10,171 bases of DNA from assembly GCA_045112425.1 (NCBI GenBank), contig JBGUHV010000196.1:1-10171 (forward strand), in the 5' to 3' direction. Position numbers and translations under genes: made by a program. Below the pieces are notes generated by a model that ran no database searches, was not told the origin of the DNA, and worked only from the letters and a program-made list of their open reading frames with translations. The stretch comes from CAG-103 sp045112425 (lineage in GTDB: Bacteria; Bacillota; Clostridia; Oscillospirales; Oscillospiraceae). Every line of letters begins with the position of its first letter. The first letter of the stretch is position 1. Below are positions 7,852 through 10,171 of the stretch, piece by piece.

Positions 7852-9590
7852 ACCTTATCACCGTATGCCTTTCTTTCCTTGTAGAGTCGGGCGGCTTCGC
7901 GCAGATCTTCATTCGTCCTGCGAAATGCCTCATCCCGGATCATCTGTATGTAATCCGCCAGCGCCCTGGATCGTTGGCTGCTGTCGTCGGATTGATGAAT
8001 GATGCCCGTGAGGAGATTCATCTCCTCCGGGGAGAGCTGCTCGCTCATGGCGGCGAGCGAAACCGGCGCGCCGCGCCGGAACCCGTCGAGCAGGAGCGAA
8101 TAGAGATGCTTCAGCTCCGGGCTGGAGAACCACTCGGCGTCCGGCGGCTCGATGCGCCGAAACAGCTCCGGATCCTGACAGAGCAGGCGCACGACCCCCT
8201 CCTCCGCCGCGGCGGAGCGGGGATTTTCATAGCGCACGCCGGTGCGCTTCTGCTGCTGCAGCAAGGGGCGCGACTGCTCGCGCCGCTCCTGCTTTTCCGC
8301 AGAGCGGAGCTTTCGCTTTCGGATCTGGTCGATCTGATCCTTCACGGCGTCGACGGAGATGCCGGTCATCTCGCCCAGGCGCATGGCATAGACCTCGCGC
8401 TTGATCTTGTCCGGCAGGGCGGCGACCATGTCGCACGCCTCGCGCAGGAAGGCAACCTTCTGCTCGTCGAGCTCGAGATTGTATTTCTGCCGGATCGAGG
8501 CGAGGCGAAAGTCGATGTGGTTTTCCGACGCCTCGAGCAGATTGCGAAACGCGTCCGCGCCGAAGCGCTGGATGTATTCATCCGGATCCTTCGCGCCCTC
8601 CATGCGCAGCACGCGCACGCGCAGATCGAGCTTTTCCAGCAGCCCGATGGCTCTCTGCGAGGCCTTCTGCCCCGCGCCGTCGCTGTCATAGGCGAGGACG
8701 ATCTCATTCGTGTAGCGGCTGAGAAGCCGCGCCTGCTCGGGCGTGAGACTCGTGCCGAGGGAGGCGACGGCGGAATCGAACCCCGCCTGATGGAGGCTCG
8801 CGACGTCCACGTTGCCCTCGACGAGGAGAATGTACCCCGCCTTGGACTTCTTCGCGAGATTGAGCGCGAAGAGGTTGTGGCTCTTGGAGAAGACAAGCGT
8901 CTCCGGGCTGTTCATATACTTCGGCTCCCCGTCGCCGAGGATGCGGCCGGAAAAGCCGATGACGTTGCCGCGCACGTCGATCACGGGGAACATGAGGCGG
9001 TTGCGGAACGTGTCATAGACGCCGCCCTTCCTGCCGTGGCGGACGAGCCCCGTGTCGAAAAGCTCCTGCTCCGAATAGCCGAGCGCCTTCATGGCGCGCG
9101 TGAGGCTGTCCCAGGTGTCGGGCGCGAAGCCGAGCCCAAAGTTCGTGACGGTTTTGCCCGAGAGCGCGCGGCGGGCGATATAATCCCGCGCGCTCTGGCC
9201 GGCGGGCTCCTTGAGCGCGGCGTGGAAAAAGCGCGCGGCATCGCGGTTTAAGGCGAGCATCCGAGCCCTCTTTTTGCTCGCGGCGTCCTGCTCCTCGGCC
9301 GGCATGGGCATGCCCGCTCGGCGGGCAAGAAACGCCACGGCGTCCGGGAAGGAGAGGTTTTCGATCTCCATGATGAAGCTGATGACGCTGCCGCCCTTGC
9401 CGCAGCCGAAGCAGTGATAGATCTGCTTGTCCGGCGCGACGGAGAACGACGGCGTTTTTTCGCTGTGGAAGGGGCAGAGCCCGAACAGGTTCGAGCCGCT
9501 CCGCTTCGTCAGGTGCACATAGCTGCCGACGACGTCCACAATGTCATTGCGGGAGGCAAGCTCCTGCAGGAAGTCTTCAGAGAATGCCAT
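7848..9590 (-). CDS. dnaG: DNA primase
   Basis: Synthesises RNA primers at the replication fork in partnership with the DnaB helicase. The 580-residue length is normal. The N-terminal zinc-binding domain has C39, H42, C60 and C63 (CPFH ... CFGC). The catalytic core has the conserved basic motif FRNRLMFPVIDVRGNVIGFSGR (split here as FRNRLMFPV from 195 and GNVIGFSGR to about 216), then KYMNSPET. The Toprim domain carries LVEGNVDV (E258) and YDSDGAGQKA (D302, D304) as metal-binding acidic residues. Residues about 430-580 form the less conserved helicase-binding domain. The ATG at 9590 has a strong Shine-Dalgarno AAAGGAGGT at 9598-9606. It lies between dgt and rpoD, with a 4-bp overlap onto rpoD. 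The usual Toprim wording is EGYMDV and DGD, so EGN-V and DSD are mild variants, with the acidic residues intact. Confidence 0.98.
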
Positions 9591-9634
9591 TCGGGATACC
9601 TCCTTTCGTCTGATCGGGCGCGCTCCATTCCGCA

Positions 9635-9650
9635 GCCGCGCAAGCGCGGC
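9635..9650. other. Short GC-rich hairpin in the dnaG leader
   Basis: GCCGCGC (9635-9641) and GCGCGGC (9644-9650) are perfect inverted repeats around AA, most likely a six-pair stem with a CAAG (minus strand CTTG) tetraloop. It lies about 30 nt upstream of the dnaG Shine-Dalgarno. There is no U-tract, so it is not a terminator. It may be incidental in such GC-rich DNA or may mark RNA processing. Confidence 0.4.
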
Positions 9651-9681
9651 GGCTTCATATCCGCTTCCCCGATCTTCCTCT

Positions 9682-9713
9682 CCAAAGCAAAGCTGCTCGC
9701 AGCTTCGCTTTGG
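9682..9713. terminator. Stem-loop between dgt and dnaG, doubtful terminator
   Basis: Two 15-nt arms, 9682-9696 and 9699-9713 (CCAAAGCAAAGCTGC and GCAGCTTCGCTTTGG), pair with one G-T-type mismatch position. The element begins 3 bp past the dgt stop codon. In the dgt transcript the stem is followed by AGAGGAAGATC, not a U-run, so strong termination is unlikely; partial termination, RNA processing or 3'-end protection fit better. On the plus strand it is followed by GCTTTATTT, which would suit a terminator for antisense transcription. Confidence 0.55.
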
Positions 9714-9716
9714 GCT

Positions 9717-10171
9717 TTATTTAATGCTCCACGAAGCCGGAATAAACAGTTTATCATACACCTCCATCGCGTACCCGTCCGTCATGCCGGAGATGTAGTC
9801 GCAGACGGCGCGCTCGGGGCCCTCGGCGGCGGCGACGGTCTGATAGAGCCCGGGCAGCTGCGAGATGTGGCGGACGTAATAATCCCAGATGGAGCGGAGA
9901 ATGTTTTCCACCTTCTCCTCCTCGCCCTTGGCGACGGGGTTGTGGTACACCGCCTGAAACATGAAGCTGTGGAAGGTCTGGAAGGCCTCGTCCATCGCCG
10001 GCGACATTTTGAGCTCGCCCTCCCGGCTGTTTTCGATCACGTCCATGAGGATGGAGTTGATGCGCACGCTGTTGCGCTCGCCGATCCGCTCGCGGATGAC
10101 GGCAGGCACGTCCTCAGGCTTCACGATGCCGCCGCGCATGGCGTCGTCCAGATCGTGGTTCACATAGGCCA
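9717..10171 (-). CDS. dgt: dGTPase-like HD-domain dNTP triphosphohydrolase, C-terminal part (runs off the right edge)
   Basis: C-terminal 151 residues of a deoxyguanosinetriphosphate triphosphohydrolase-like protein, which cleaves dNTPs to deoxynucleoside and triphosphate and so adjusts nucleotide pools. The visible part opens with AYVNHDLDDAMRGGI; in this family the Asp of the NHD motif is the last metal ligand of the HD active site. It then has SVRINSILMDVIENS, FHSFMFQAVYHNP and the C-terminal DYISGMTDGYAMEVYDKLF, all typical of the Firmicutes type. The first two HD motifs and the start lie outside the window. The open frame continues to the last base. The gene lies upstream of dnaG and rpoD on the same strand, an arrangement common in Clostridia. 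Substrate preference cannot be judged from this fragment. Confidence 0.93.
   Translation of the reverse strand, partial: AYVNHDLDDAMRGGIVKPEDVPAVIRERIGERNSVRINSILMDVIENSREGELKMSPAMDEAFQTFHSFMFQAVYHNPVAKGEEEKVENILRSIWDYYVRHISQLPGLYQTVAAAEGPERAVCDYISGMTDGYAMEVYDKLFIPASWSIK

Noticed and set aside
7974..9251. A 425-codon plus-strand open frame opposite dnaG
   Set aside because: It is a shadow of dnaG, with no start signals and no recognisable domain.
9509..9757. An 82-codon minus-strand open frame spanning the dgt-dnaG gap
   Set aside because: It overlaps the dgt end and the dnaG start in another frame, has no ribosome binding site and looks like no known protein.

Overview
The window looks like chromosome from a high-GC, Gram-positive member of the Clostridia. 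The best guess is the Oscillospiraceae/Ruminococcaceae group of gut anaerobes. This rests on the G+C-rich coding sequence with strong AGGAGG-type ribosome binding sites, the dgt-dnaG-rpoD gene order typical of Firmicutes, an S-layer-homology (SLH) surface protein with TRAQ-type repeats, and a DUF6273-like module common in these genomes. No tRNA, rRNA, CRISPR array, phage gene or insertion sequence is visible.

Left block (1-1473, minus strand): a two-component system. An OmpR/PhoB-family response regulator (784-1473) is followed by its membrane histidine kinase, of which only the first 244 residues lie in the window (sensor domain, two membrane helices, HAMP). A 17-bp perfect stem-loop sits in the short gap between them and covers the only Shine-Dalgarno-like bases ahead of the kinase.

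Middle block (1474-6642): a 260-bp divergent regulatory region with a good sigma-A promoter reading right and one or two weaker candidates reading left, plus T/A-rich direct repeats that could bind an OmpR-family regulator. It drives a single very large gene (1734-6560) for a secreted 1608-residue protein. In order this has a signal peptide, a DUF6273-like domain, beta-rich domains of unknown family, a repetitive region resembling a beta-propeller, two CARDB-like domains, an Asp-Pro-Gly linker and three SLH repeats that should hold it in the cell wall. A bidirectional terminator separates it from the convergent genes to the right.

Right block (6643-10171, minus strand): a housekeeping operon in the order dgt (HD-domain dNTP triphosphohydrolase, C-terminal part only), dnaG (primase) and rpoD (primary sigma factor). 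dnaG and rpoD overlap by ATGA. The operon joins nucleotide-pool control, replication priming and transcription initiation.

The right block is ordinary. The parts worth a second look are the large surface protein, its shared control region with the two-component system, the inter-cistronic stem-loop, and a Cys/His cluster in the kinase sensor domain. I do not see strong evidence for a wholly new system; the novelty lies mainly in the architecture of the surface protein.
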